DNA of 64,000 nucleotides, taken from contig JANLFV010000007.1 of NCBI GenBank assembly GCA_024653345.1, positions 16,578-80,577 of the forward strand. The letters run 5' to 3'. The notes below the pieces were generated by a model. The model was not told the origin of the DNA and made no database searches. It saw only the letters and a program-made list of their open reading frames with translations. This document shows positions 1 to 7,227 of the stretch, in pieces. This DNA is from Candidatus Acetothermia bacterium. GTDB taxonomy: Bacteria; Bipolaricaulota; Bipolaricaulia; RBG-16-55-9; JANLFV01. Every line of letters begins with the position of its first letter. The first letter of the stretch is position 1. A program made the position numbers and the translations under genes.

Positions 1-250
1 GGTAGATGTGCGTGGCCTTCTGGCCGGCGGTTTGGACCCCGTCCCCGAAATCCCAGTGGAAGGCGACTATCCTCCCGTCGGGATCGTAGGACTCCGAGCC
101 GTCGAACTCGACCCGGAGCGGCGCGAGCCCGCTCGTCGGCCCGGCGCGGAGGAGCGCCACCGGAGGCCGATTGAAGAGGGCGCGGCAGCCGGTCAAGGCT
201 AGCAAGAGGACCACACCGACCAGGAGTACGCGCTGCGGCCTCATCCCCAT
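1..250 (-). CDS. Lipoprotein with PKD domain (C-terminus outside window)
   Basis: Only the first 83 codons lie in the window. The N-terminus is a lipoprotein signal: a hydrophobic stretch (about residues 8-19) followed by lipobox L-T-G-C with the lipidated Cys at about residue 22. About 10 residues later a PKD fold begins, with the typical D-P-D-G turn and H-W-D-F-G-D-G motif near residues 60-76. PKD domains are extracellular beta-sandwiches in surface and secreted proteins. The ATG at 250 lies 7 nt after a perfect TATAAT (258-263), so the mRNA is probably leaderless; an in-frame ATG at 244 is the alternative start. It is divergent from the M42 peptidase gene. Confidence 0.75.
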   Translation of the reverse strand, partial: MGMRPQRVLLVGVVLLLALTGCRALFNRPPVALLRAGPTSGLAPLRVEFDGSESYDPDGRIVAFHWDFGDGVQTAGQKATHIY

Positions 251-290
251 CAACTGGATTATACCACACTGAGCGCGGCCGCCTTCCGGA

Positions 291-320
291 TTGACTTGAG
301 GATTGAGATCGAGGTATAGC
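291..320 (+). promoter_or_regulatory. Promoter of M42 peptidase gene
   Basis: TTGACT (291-296), 18-nt spacer, TATAGC (315-320). It lies just upstream of the Shine-Dalgarno site and ATG at 344. Confidence 0.55.
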
Positions 321-343
321 AGTGAGCGCAAAGGAGGGAGACG

Positions 344-1375
344 ATGGAGCTATTGAAGAGGCTCTCGGAGGCAGTGGGCGTCCCCGGCCATGAGGAGGGG
401 ATTCGCGCCCTGGTGAAGGAGGAGCTCGAAGGGCTCGTGGACGAGCTCCGGACCGATGTCCTGGGGAACGTCATCGGGCTGAAGCGCGGGAAGGGCCAGA
501 AGCGGGTGATGCTCGCGGCCCACATGGACGAGATCGGTTTTCTCGTCAAGCACATCGAGAAGGAGGGCTTCCTGCGGATCGAGCCGCTCGGGGGGTTCGA
601 CCCAAGGGTCCTGCTCGCGGAGCGGGTGCTGGTCCACACGCGCGGGGGCGATCTTCCGGGCGTGGTCGGCTCCAAGCCGATCCACATCCTCACTGAGGAG
701 GAGCGGAAGAAGCCGGTCGAGATCAAGGAGCTGTTCATCGACCTTGGCCTTCCGGCGGAAGAGGTGAAGAAGGCCGTGCGGATCGGGGACTCGGTGACCC
801 TGCAGCAGGAGTTCACCCAGTTCGGGGAGGTCGTCTCAGGGAAGGCCCTCGACGATCGGGTCGGGCTGTATGTGATCATCGAGGCCCTCCGCCGGGTGAA
901 GAGGCACCGCTGCGATGTCTATCTCGTGGCCACGACGCAAGAGGAGGTCGGCCTGCGAGGGGCCCATGTCTCAGGGTTCGGGATCTCGCCGGACATCGCG
1001 ATCGCGGTCGATGTAACCCTGGCCTGCGATGTCCCCGGGGTGAGCGAGGCCGAGCAGATCACCCGCCTCGGCCAGGGGACAGCGATCAAGCTCAAGGACG
1101 CCGCCTCGATCTCCAACCCCAGGCTCGTCCGCCGGCTGGTGGACCTGGCCGAGGAGAAGGGGATCAAATACCAGCTGGAGATCCTCCCCCGCGGCGGGAC
1201 CGACGCGGGCGCCCTCCAGCTGACCAAGGAGGGGGTGGCCGCGGCCACCGTCTCCGTCCCGACCCGGAATGTCCACACCGTCGTGGAGGTAGCGCACAAG
1301 GGCGACATCGAGGCCTCGATCGCGCTGCTCGCCGCCTTCCTCGAGGTGGCCCACGAGGGGGATTACACCCTATAG
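344..1375 (+). CDS. M42 family aminopeptidase
   Basis: Cytosolic co-catalytic metallo-aminopeptidase of the M42 (TET/FrvX/YsdC) family, which trims peptides in large dodecameric shells. At 343 aa it is full length. The metal and catalytic signature is complete: A-A-H-M-D-E (His60, Asp62), K-A-L-D-D-R (Asp170), T-T-Q-E-E-V-G (Glu200/Glu201), an Asp in V-D-V-T near 223, and N-V-H-T near 311. The start is ATG with a strong AAGGAGGG site 6 nt upstream. The gene is monocistronic: it has its own promoter and a perfect hairpin just downstream. Substrate preference (Glu, Leu or Lys N-termini) cannot be told from sequence. Confidence 0.93.
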   Translation: MELLKRLSEAVGVPGHEEGIRALVKEELEGLVDELRTDVLGNVIGLKRGKGQKRVMLAAHMDEIGFLVKHIEKEGFLRIEPLGGFDPRVLLAERVLVHTRGGDLPGVVGSKPIHILTEEERKKPVEIKELFIDLGLPAEEVKKAVRIGDSVTLQQEFTQFGEVVSGKALDDRVGLYVIIEALRRVKRHRCDVYLVATTQEEVGLRGAHVSGFGISPDIAIAVDVTLACDVPGVSEAEQITRLGQGTAIKLKDAASISNPRLVRRLVDLAEEKGIKYQLEILPRGGTDAGALQLTKEGVAAATVSVPTRNVHTVVEVAHKGDIEASIALLAAFLEVAHEGDYTL

Positions 1376-1381
1376 AGAGGC

Positions 1382-1409
1382 TGAAGCCACCGTGGGGACG
1401 GTGGCTTCA
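1382..1409 (+). terminator. Hairpin terminator after M42 peptidase gene
   Basis: Perfect 12-bp stem (1382-1393 with 1398-1409) and a GGGG loop, 7 nt after the stop codon. There is no U-tract, as is common in GC-rich genomes. No gene is apparent from here to 1623. Confidence 0.6.
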
Positions 1410-1623
1410 CCAAGTAGGGACGTGGAACTACAGCCCAGCTACCTCCACCCGGTCGCTCTCTCACCCCCCGATCACAGAGTTCGGGCGCCCTACGTTAAGG
1501 ATTATAGCACGACCGAAGTCCGTCACCTCCGGGCGCTCTTGCCCTTCCCGCGGGCGCTGCCGCCACCGGAACTGCCTCCATCCCCAGGGCGGGTGACAGA
1601 GATGCCGGACCAAGGTCCCCCGC

Positions 1624-2133
1624 TCAGCGGTCGCTCTTGGTGAGGGACCTGCCGCGCTTGCGCCACAGCCGGCCGCCGCACCCTCGGTGGTAGCAAGGGC
1701 CCTTGAGGGGACGCCACCTCCCGAACTCGAGGTGGCAGCGGTCGCAGATGTAGATGTAATTGTGAGCCTGAGCCGGGATCGGTCGCGGCCGGAGCGGGCC
1801 GTAGTCCCGCTCGATAGAACTCTCGAGCTTCCGGAACTCCGCGCCGTGGCCGGCTCGACCGAGCTGGAGATGGATCATCTCGTGGAGCAGGACCTTCTCC
1901 AGCTCGGCCCAGCCGAACAGCCTGAGGTAGAACGGGGAGAGCTGGATCGCCCGCCCCCGCCCATCGGTGGAGAAGGTCCCGAGCGTGCTCCGGAAGCGGG
2001 GATTGAACGAGAGCCGCTCCAGGCGGAGCCGGCCTCGGAAGTAGCGCTGATTCAGCTCGGCAAAGCGCCTCCAGGCCTCCGCCAGCGCCTGGCCGCTAGT
2101 AGTATCTCCTCCGGAAAAGCTGGACCTCGACAT
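1624..2133 (-). CDS. SprT-like zinc metallopeptidase domain protein
   Basis: 169 aa with the SprT/Spartan architecture. An H-E-M-I-H motif (His84, Glu85, His88) is followed by a C-terminal zinc ribbon with C-x2-C near 130-133 and further Cys near 147 and 152. SprT-like proteins are minimal zincin peptidases; eukaryotic Spartan degrades DNA-protein crosslinks, while the role of the bacterial forms is less clear. The only ATG overlaps the end of the rhomboid gene by 38 nt. A GGAGGAG stretch inside the overlap could serve a later non-ATG start. It lies directly behind the rhomboid gene and is probably co-transcribed with it. Confidence 0.82.
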   Translation of the reverse strand: MSRSSFSGGDTTSGQALAEAWRRFAELNQRYFRGRLRLERLSFNPRFRSTLGTFSTDGRGRAIQLSPFYLRLFGWAELEKVLLHEMIHLQLGRAGHGAEFRKLESSIERDYGPLRPRPIPAQAHNYIYICDRCHLEFGRWRPLKGPCYHRGCGGRLWRKRGRSLTKSDR

Positions 2134-2824
2134 GGCTCTTCTTGAAGAGATAAACCAGCAGGGCCCCGGAGACGAAACCCCCGATGTGGGCGAAGAAGGC
2201 TACGCCGCCCCCGGGCCCGAGGCCCGTCGGGGCGAGGATCAACTGGTAGATGAACCAGAGGCCGAGGATGAGCATCGCGGGGAGTTGGATGAGCCGGATG
2301 AAGAAGAAAAAGAAGACGAGCGTGAGGATCCGGGAGTAGGGGAAGAGCATCAAATAGGCCCCGAGCACCCCGGCGATCGCCCCGCTCGCCCCGATGATCG
2401 GGGTGGTGCTGTTCGCGCTGACCGCCACCTGCGCCAGGGCCGCGATCGCCCCGCAGATCAGGTAGAAGACGAGGAACTTGAGGTGGCCCATTGCCCCCTC
2501 GACATTGTCCCCGAAGATCCAGAGGTAGAGCATGTTGCCCCCGATGTGGGCGATCCCGCCGTGGAGGAACATCGAGGTGAAGAGGGTGGCCCAGATAGGG
2601 ATGGGAATGAGCGGCGGGAGATCCCTCATGTGGACCAGCTCGCGGGGGATTAGGCCATACTGGAGGATGAACAGGTCAGCTTGGGAGATCCGCCCCAACG
2701 GGCTCGGCACGAACTGCGAGCCGAGGAGTTGCTGGTAGAGGAAGACCAGCCCGTTGGCGATGATCAAGAGGAGCGTCACATAAGGGACCGCGCCGCTCGG
2801 GCGGTAGTCGCGCAGCGGGATCAT
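2096..2824 (-). CDS. Rhomboid family intramembrane serine protease
   Basis: 242 aa, with at least six hydrophobic segments. It carries both rhomboid catalytic elements: G-A-S-G with nucleophile Ser147, and A-H-I-G-G with His213. The supporting H-I-G-G-N-M-L-Y motif in TM2 is also present (about residues 93-100). Rhomboids cleave transmembrane helices of membrane proteins. The start at 2824 is preferred over an upstream ATG at 2962 because a GAGGTGA site sits 9 nt upstream and homology begins there; the upstream extension is low-complexity. The SprT-like gene follows with overlap. Confidence 0.9.
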   Translation of the reverse strand: MIPLRDYRPSGAVPYVTLLLIIANGLVFLYQQLLGSQFVPSPLGRISQADLFILQYGLIPRELVHMRDLPPLIPIPIWATLFTSMFLHGGIAHIGGNMLYLWIFGDNVEGAMGHLKFLVFYLICGAIAALAQVAVSANSTTPIIGASGAIAGVLGAYLMLFPYSRILTLVFFFFFIRLIQLPAMLILGLWFIYQLILAPTGLGPGGGVAFFAHIGGFVSGALLVYLFKKSHVEVQLFRRRYY

Positions 2825-2962
2825 CGGCTGTTCACCTCGAGCGCCTTTATACCGGAAAGGCGGCGCGAGGGGCAAGCCTCCGTTCGCTCCCTCGGGCTGC
2901 GGCAACGGTGTGGAGAAGGGGAGCCGAGGCCGCACGCGGCCGATCCCGATCGGGCCTGGCAA

Positions 2963-2991
2963 TTGACGGCCCGATCGCGCGCCGCTATAAT
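2963..2991 (+). promoter_or_regulatory. Promoter of the tRNA/SRP RNA cluster
   Basis: TTGACG (2963-2968), 17-nt spacer, perfect TATAAT (2986-2991). The predicted start point coincides with the first base of tRNA-Ser(CGA) at 2998, so the tRNA would have almost no 5' leader. Confidence 0.8.
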
Positions 2992-2997
2992 CTCACG

Positions 2998-3084
2998 GGA
3001 GGGATGACCGAACGGTAAGGAGCCGGTCTCGAAAACCGGTAAGGCCTTTGGGCCCTCGGGGTTCGAATCCCCGTCCCTCCGCCA
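2998..3084 (+). tRNA. tRNA-Ser (anticodon CGA)
   Basis: Class II tRNA. The 7-bp acceptor stem GGAGGGA/TCCCTCC, discriminator G and genome-encoded CCA are present. The anticodon loop reads C-T-C-G-A-A-A. It has a long variable arm and a T-loop of the TTCGAAT type. It is the first gene of a four-RNA transcription unit. Confidence 0.95.
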
Positions 3085-3157
3085 CCAGGTTTCACCTGGA
3101 CCATTAATCTTGGCTGGCCCCTTGGGCCAGCCAAGCTAAGAACGAGCTTTCAGCTCG
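3085..3157 (+). repeat. Three-hairpin structured element, copy 1
   Basis: It starts immediately after the CCA of tRNA-Ser and ends at the first bases of tRNA-Arg. It has three stem-loops: 6 bp with TTC loop (3085-3099), perfect 12 bp with CTT loop (3109-3135), and 6 bp with TTC loop (3143-3157, stem CGAGCT). A second copy lies at 19978-20049 after tRNA-Gln. Hairpin 3 is identical in both, while hairpin 2 differs by compensatory changes (T-A for G-C, C-G for T-A). This argues for selection on RNA structure. Function is unknown; a processing signal or spacer RNA is possible. Confidence 0.65.
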
Positions 3158-3158
3158 C

Positions 3159-3234
3159 GCGCCTGTAGCTCAGGGGACAGAGCGTCGGACTGCGGATCCG
3201 AAGGCCGGGGGTTCAAATCCTCCCAGGCGCACCA
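3159..3234 (+). tRNA. tRNA-Arg (anticodon GCG)
   Basis: Canonical 76-nt cloverleaf with encoded CCA. The acceptor stem is GCGCCTG/CAGGCGC. The anticodon stem TCGGA/TCCGA encloses loop C-T-G-C-G-G-A, giving anticodon GCG for CGC/CGU. Most bacteria instead use ACG edited to ICG by TadA, so an unedited GCG isoacceptor is unusual. Confidence 0.93.
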
Positions 3235-3241
3235 GGGAAAG

Positions 3242-3331
3242 GGAGAGATGTCCGAGCGGACGAAGGAGCACGCCTGGAGAGCGTGTGCCGGCGAAAGTCG
3301 GCCGTGGGTTCGAATCCCACTCTCTCCGCCA
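3242..3331 (+). tRNA. tRNA-Ser (anticodon GGA)
   Basis: Class II tRNA with acceptor GGAGAGA/TCTCTCC, encoded GCCA end, anticodon loop C-T-G-G-A-G-A and a long variable arm. The CCA ends at 3331 and the SRP RNA stem starts at 3332 with no spacer. Confidence 0.95.
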
Positions 3332-3602
3332 GGCCTGTGCTAGGCGGGGGGCTAGCGGTCCCCTCCATTCCGCAACCCGCTAGAGCGGAGCCGAAGGGCC
3401 CCCTGCGGGGCCGCGGGGCTGGACTGCCCCGGAGAAGCGGCGTTGAAGGCTGAGCCCTCTACGGCGCATGTCGGCGAACCCCGTCAGGCCCGGAAGGGAG
3501 CAGCGGTAAACCGGCCCCTGCGGGCGATAGAGGACCACTTGGCCGGAGCTGGCTCTCCGGAAAGCGCTCGCCCCACGACCTCAAAGGGGCCAAGCACAGG
3601 CC
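3332..3602 (+). ncRNA. ffs: Large-type bacterial SRP RNA (scRNA, with Alu domain)
   Basis: The conserved S-domain core GTCAGGCCCGGAAGGGAGCA is present near 3483-3503, where Ffh and FtsY bind. The 5' part resembles the Alu domain of the Bacillus-type 270-nt scRNA (GTGCTAGGCGGGG...CTAGCGG). The 5' and 3' ends form a perfect 10-bp terminal stem, GGCCTGTGCT with AGCACAGGCC, fixing the length at about 271 nt. It targets membrane and secretory proteins to the translocon. It appears to be read from the tRNA promoter at 2963. The short CTACTCTTTC tract after it may aid termination. Confidence 0.93.
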
Positions 3603-3857
3603 CTACTCTTTCAGCCGCTCCAGCCTGAAGACCACCGGATTCTTCGGGTCGGGGCAGGCGATCTGGGCCATGCCCTCCCTCTCCCAGGGGAAGTTCCCCC
3701 CGAACTGGAGGACCCTCAGGTAGGGGAAGAGGGAGTGCCAGGCCGAGGGGCAGAGCCCGGAGGGCAGCTTCCCCTCGTAGAGGAACTCCTGCCCGGCCTT
3801 ATGCCCGGCGGCGCAACTCCCCTCCTGCTTGACTACGGTGATGCGGATCTTGGCCAT
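3603..3857 (-). CDS. TIGR04076-type small protein
   Basis: 84 aa, resembling the TIGR04076 family of small conserved proteins, whose function is unknown to me. It has Cys residues at about 15 (G-S-C-A-A-G-H), 36 (G-L-C-P-S-A-W-H) and 68 (I-A-C-P-D-P), as expected for the family, and no signal peptide. The gene converges on the SRP RNA and stops one base after its 3' end. The start is the ATG at 3857 with a GGAG site upstream. Confidence 0.7.
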   Translation of the reverse strand: MAKIRITVVKQEGSCAAGHKAGQEFLYEGKLPSGLCPSAWHSLFPYLRVLQFGGNFPWEREGMAQIACPDPKNPVVFRLERLKE

Positions 3858-3929
3858 CAGACTCCTCTCCGAGTGAGCGCTTACCGGAGTCTAATCGCAA
3901 GCCCCCGCCCCGGGCAAACCCACCTCGGC

Positions 3930-4415
3930 TCAAGGGTTGAGGACGAGGATCGCGCCGTTCAAGACGGCGGCGAAGCTCACCCAGAGGATGTAGGGCAACA
4001 GCAGGAGCCCCGCGGCCCGCGAGAGCCTGAAGAAGCTGAGGATCGTCAGCAAGATCGCCACCCAGAGCAGCGCGATCACGATCAGCCCGCCGAGCGGCGC
4101 GCGGAGCCCGAAGAAGGCCCCGGACCAGAGGACGTTCAGGGCCAATTGGACGGCGAAGATCACTAAGGCCACCCTAACGGCTCGCTCGGCCAGCCCCCTC
4201 CGCCAGACGAGGAAGGCCGCCAGGCCCATCAGGACGAAGAGGGTCGTCCAGGCCGGGGCGAAGAGCCAGCTGGGCGGGGTGAACGCCGGCTTCGCCAAGC
4301 CGGCATACCAGGTCGGTATCGCTGGTGTGGTGAAGATGGCCTCAACCAGTCCGGCGAGCTGACAGACCACCAGGCTGACCACGAGCTGAAGGACCTCGAC
4401 TGAGCGCTTCTTCAT
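3930..4415 (-). CDS. TspO/MBR family membrane protein
   Basis: 161 aa, the usual TspO length, with five predicted TM helices. The family loop W-Y-x-x-L-x-K-P-x-F-x-P-P-x-W-x-F-x-P-x-W follows TM1, and tryptophan-rich helices follow. TspO proteins bind tetrapyrroles or cholesterol-like ligands and respond to oxidative or light stress. The start at 4415 is chosen because homology begins at M-K-K-R and a GGGGG-rich site precedes it; the longer open frame to 4556 overlaps the next gene. Confidence 0.88.
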   Translation of the reverse strand: MKKRSVEVLQLVVSLVVCQLAGLVEAIFTTPAIPTWYAGLAKPAFTPPSWLFAPAWTTLFVLMGLAAFLVWRRGLAERAVRVALVIFAVQLALNVLWSGAFFGLRAPLGGLIVIALLWVAILLTILSFFRLSRAAGLLLLPYILWVSFAAVLNGAILVLNP

Positions 4416-4510
4416 CTCTCTAGACCCCCTCTCGGAGCAATCGTTCCTCTGCTTTGATACGCTGGAGCTCATCCCCCGGTCAAGTCGGCTGGCGGGAGCT
4501 GGCCCGAGCC

Positions 4511-5275
4511 TCAGCGGGCGAAGAGCCAGTCCCGATTCGCGACGATCCAGGCACAATCCATCTCCGGCGGGATCCGGGTGGTGCGGAAGTAGCTGTGCTC
4601 AGGGACCGGGTCGGGACGGCTCTCTGAGCGGGCGCGGAGGACCGGGTTGCTCGCGCCCAGGACCACCTGCTCGAGCCCCCACTCCATCAGCCCGTCGATC
4701 CGGTCCGGTGAGTCGGCCATGCCCCGCAGGGCCGTCCAGTCCCGCTGGATCACATAGACCTCCCCCTTGATGAAGCCGAAGAGGGTGATCCGCACGCTCA
4801 GCCCGGGATGGCCGTCCCCGTCCTGGTCGAAGACCCGGGGATCGCTCGCCTCGGTGGGAAGCGGGTCGAGCTGGGGGTCCTCCAGCCGGACGCCCCGCAG
4901 TTGCGTGAACCGGGGCTGGAAGAAGTGGTAGCCACCGTCCGTCGGTTCGATGGTCGCGGGCTTTGCGGCAATCTCTAGGGACTGGATGAATGCCTCGGGG
5001 AAGACGAGGCTCACCAGTGGGGTCCCGCTCTCGACCGAGATGGCGCAGATCTGGGCCGTCACGGTGAGGCTCTCCCCGCGCTGGGCCTGGGTGAGCCGGA
5101 GGAGCGTGATGTTCCTGTTATTCACCTCGCCGATGAACGGGACCTTAGCGATCTCCGAGGCGACCTGGATCTGGGCCCAGCTCCCCGAGAAGTCCGCTTC
5201 CTGGCTGCTCCCGAGCAAGGCGCCCGGGGCCAAGCCGATCGTAAGCAAGAGAAGCGAGCGCAGGAGTCTCCTCAT
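4511..5275 (-). CDS. Exported protein of unknown function
   Basis: 254 aa with an N-terminal signal peptide (R-R-L-L-R then a hydrophobic run, A-L-L-G-S-S cleavage region near 22). I do not recognise the mature part. It is rich in beta-strand-like segments, has an acidic D-Q-D-G-D-G-H-P-G loop near 155 that could bind Ca2+, and has one C-terminal Cys (M-D-C-A-W). The ATG at 5275 lies 7 nt after TATAAT (5283-5288), with a TTGTCT -35 16 nt further upstream, indicating a leaderless mRNA. A GTG at 5281 is the alternative start. Confidence 0.7.
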   Translation of the reverse strand: MRRLLRSLLLLTIGLAPGALLGSSQEADFSGSWAQIQVASEIAKVPFIGEVNNRNITLLRLTQAQRGESLTVTAQICAISVESGTPLVSLVFPEAFIQSLEIAAKPATIEPTDGGYHFFQPRFTQLRGVRLEDPQLDPLPTEASDPRVFDQDGDGHPGLSVRITLFGFIKGEVYVIQRDWTALRGMADSPDRIDGLMEWGLEQVVLGASNPVLRARSESRPDPVPEHSYFRTTRIPPEMDCAWIVANRDWLFAR

Positions 5276-5282
5276 GGCCACG

Positions 5283-5310
5283 ATTATACCGCCTCCTCAA
5301 TCCGAGACAA
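5283..5310 (-). promoter_or_regulatory. Promoter giving a leaderless mRNA
   Basis: On the minus strand: TTGTCT (5310-5305), 16-nt spacer, TATAAT (5288-5283), then 7 nt and the ATG at 5275. Confidence 0.6.
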
Positions 5311-5539
5311 GCCGCTCTTCGCGAGGACTGCCACGGCGGCTCCCGAGAGCAGGGCCTGTCCAGGGGTAACGGAGCTTTCTCAGGCCGACCTCTTCGATCC
5401 GGCGCGGCTCGGGGGATGAGATCCGGCCTCGGGCTCTTGGCCGGCTTACCCGCTCTTGACGGGCCGGGGCGGGAGGCGCTAAGCTCGGTCTCAGGGCAGA
5501 AGAGGAGCGACTAGCTCCGGGTGAAGGAGGTGACTTGCG

Positions 5540-5920
5540 ATGAGGGAGTTCCGGGTCTCACTGCCGCAGCGGCCTGGGGAGCTCGCCCGTCTCACGGCCG
5601 AGCTCGCCAACAAGGGCGTGAACCTGAAGGCGGTCGCGGGCATCGCTGAGGCGAACAAGGCCACGATCGCCCTGGTGGGCCACGATGTGAATGCCCTGAG
5701 GCAGGCCCTTCAGGATGCGCGGATCCGGTTCGAGGAGCTGGAACTCCTCACGGTCGAGCTGGAGGATCAGCCGAGTGCGCTGGCTGACCTGGCGGCTAAG
5801 CTCGGTGACGGAGGGATCAACCTCACCTCGATCTACATCGTGGGCCGGGAGGGGACCAAGGTCCAGGTCGGCTTCACCACCGATCAGCCGGCCAAGGCTA
5901 AGAAGGCGCTGGGCCAATAG
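5540..5920 (+). CDS. Tandem ACT-domain protein
   Basis: 126 aa consisting of two ACT domains, residues about 1-65 and 68-126. Each has the beta-alpha-beta-beta-alpha-beta ligand-binding pattern (P-G-E-L-A-R-L then G-V-N-L-K; P-S-A-L-A-D-L then G-I-N-L-T). ACT domains bind amino acids or other small effectors and regulate metabolism. There is no fused catalytic domain, so it is probably a stand-alone sensor. The Shine-Dalgarno site AAGGAGGTGA is near-perfect and the ATG follows 5 nt later. The 258-nt gap upstream holds only a weak TTGACG at 5456. Confidence 0.85.
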   Translation: MREFRVSLPQRPGELARLTAELANKGVNLKAVAGIAEANKATIALVGHDVNALRQALQDARIRFEELELLTVELEDQPSALADLAAKLGDGGINLTSIYIVGREGTKVQVGFTTDQPAKAKKALGQ

Positions 5921-6063
5921 GGCAACCTCAGTCGAGGTCGGGCTCGGACAGCCCCCGCGCTCCCCTCCCGGCTGGGCTGGAGTCTATTCTCTCCTCAGGC
6001 GATGAAGGGCGGCCGCTCATCCCCCTTTGGGGAGCCCGGAGTTATTGGAGAGAGGGCGAGCCC

Positions 6064-7227
6064 TCACCACCACCGGAGGTTGTGCCAGATGAGCCGCCGG
6101 CCCTTCCAGGTCGTCCGCCCCGCGAGCGTGAGGGCGAGCGACCGGAAGGCGAGGATCACGCTGAGGAGGATGCTCAAGGGGTAGAGGAGGGGGAGGTAGC
6201 GCGGGAGGCCAAGGCGCCAAGAGATGAGCCCCCACAGGAGGATTGAGAGCCCCACCGCCCCGCCCGCCAGGCCCCAGGAGAGCGGGGGGGTCGGCCCGCC
6301 CGCGAGCCCGCGGGCTAGCATGATCACCGGCTGGAGGAAGACGACCCCCAGCCAGAGCCAGGCGAGCACGAACGGGATCAGGCGGTAGCCGAGGGCCGCG
6401 AGGAGGTTCTTGCTGAACCCCTCGAAGACCCCTCGCCAGGTGTGATACATCCGGCGACTGATCCGCTCCTGGCCGTCCACGAGCCGCAGCCTCAACCCCT
6501 GAGCCTTGAGCCGCCTCCCGAGCGCGAGATCGTCCACGACATCCCCGCGCACCGCCGCGTGGCCCCCGATCGCGCGATAGGCCCCCCTCCTGAAGAGCAT
6601 GAACGGCCCGCTCACCGCCGAGAGGGCCGGCGAGCGGGAGTGGTGGGCCAGGCTGAGCGGGAGGAAGGAGAGGATGCTCCAGGGGATGAGCGGGACGATC
6701 AGCCGCTCCGCCCAGGAGCCGAGCTCCTCCTTAGGGAGCGCTGAGAGGAGGTCGGCCTTCGTGGCCTCCAGGGCTCCCACGGCCTCGCGGAGCGCTCGGG
6801 GGTGGTGCCGGGTGTCGGCATCGGTGAAGAGGAGTAGCTCCCCGGCCGCGGCCTCGGCCAGCTGCTGGCAGGCCCAGTGCTTCCCCAGCCAGTCGGGCGG
6901 GAGCGGCTCCCCCTCCAGGACCCTCAGCCGGGGCTCGGCCTTCGCCAGGGAGCGGAGGAGCGCCGCAGTCCCATCGGCCGGATCATCGTCATAGAGGGCC
7001 AAGACCTCGAAGTCGGGGTAGTCCTGAGCGAGGAGCGAGCGGACGCAGGGGATGATGTTCTCCTCCTCGTGGCGGGCGGGGAGGAGGATCGAGACCCGAG
7101 GCCAGCGCGAGGGCGGGGGATGCTCGCCCAAGCGGCGCAAGGCCCGGAAATTCATGAGCGCGACCGCAACGAGCGCGAGCAAGAAGAAGACAATCCCCAC
7201 CTGGTGCTCGAGCCAGAGAGAGCTCAA
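6064..7227 (-). CDS. GT2 family glycosyltransferase (HpnB/CrtQ-like)
   Basis: 387 aa. TM helix at residues 10-27, a GT-A domain at about 45-270, then three or four C-terminal TM helices (about 275-375). GT2 hallmarks are visible: V-S-I-L-L-P-A-R-H-E-E at 45-55, a D-D-D acceptor-side motif near 79, D-A-D-T (metal/UDP-sugar site) near 137, and D-D-L-A near 230. This architecture is shared with carotenoid and hopanoid-associated glycosyltransferases, so a lipid acceptor is likely; the sugar is unknown. Its start overlaps the plsY stop by 4 nt (ATGA), indicating translational coupling. Confidence 0.85.
   Translation of the reverse strand: MSSLWLEHQVGIVFFLLALVAVALMNFRALRRLGEHPPPSRWPRVSILLPARHEEENIIPCVRSLLAQDYPDFEVLALYDDDPADGTAALLRSLAKAEPRLRVLEGEPLPPDWLGKHWACQQLAEAAAGELLLFTDADTRHHPRALREAVGALEATKADLLSALPKEELGSWAERLIVPLIPWSILSFLPLSLAHHSRSPALSAVSGPFMLFRRGAYRAIGGHAAVRGDVVDDLALGRRLKAQGLRLRLVDGQERISRRMYHTWRGVFEGFSKNLLAALGYRLIPFVLAWLWLGVVFLQPVIMLARGLAGGPTPPLSWGLAGGAVGLSILLWGLISWRLGLPRYLPLLYPLSILLSVILAFRSLALTLAGRTTWKGRRLIWHNLRWW

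Noticed and set aside
1392-1643. Small ORF after the M42 peptidase gene
   Set aside because: It starts inside the terminator hairpin, is Pro/Ser/Arg-rich and has no ribosome binding site.
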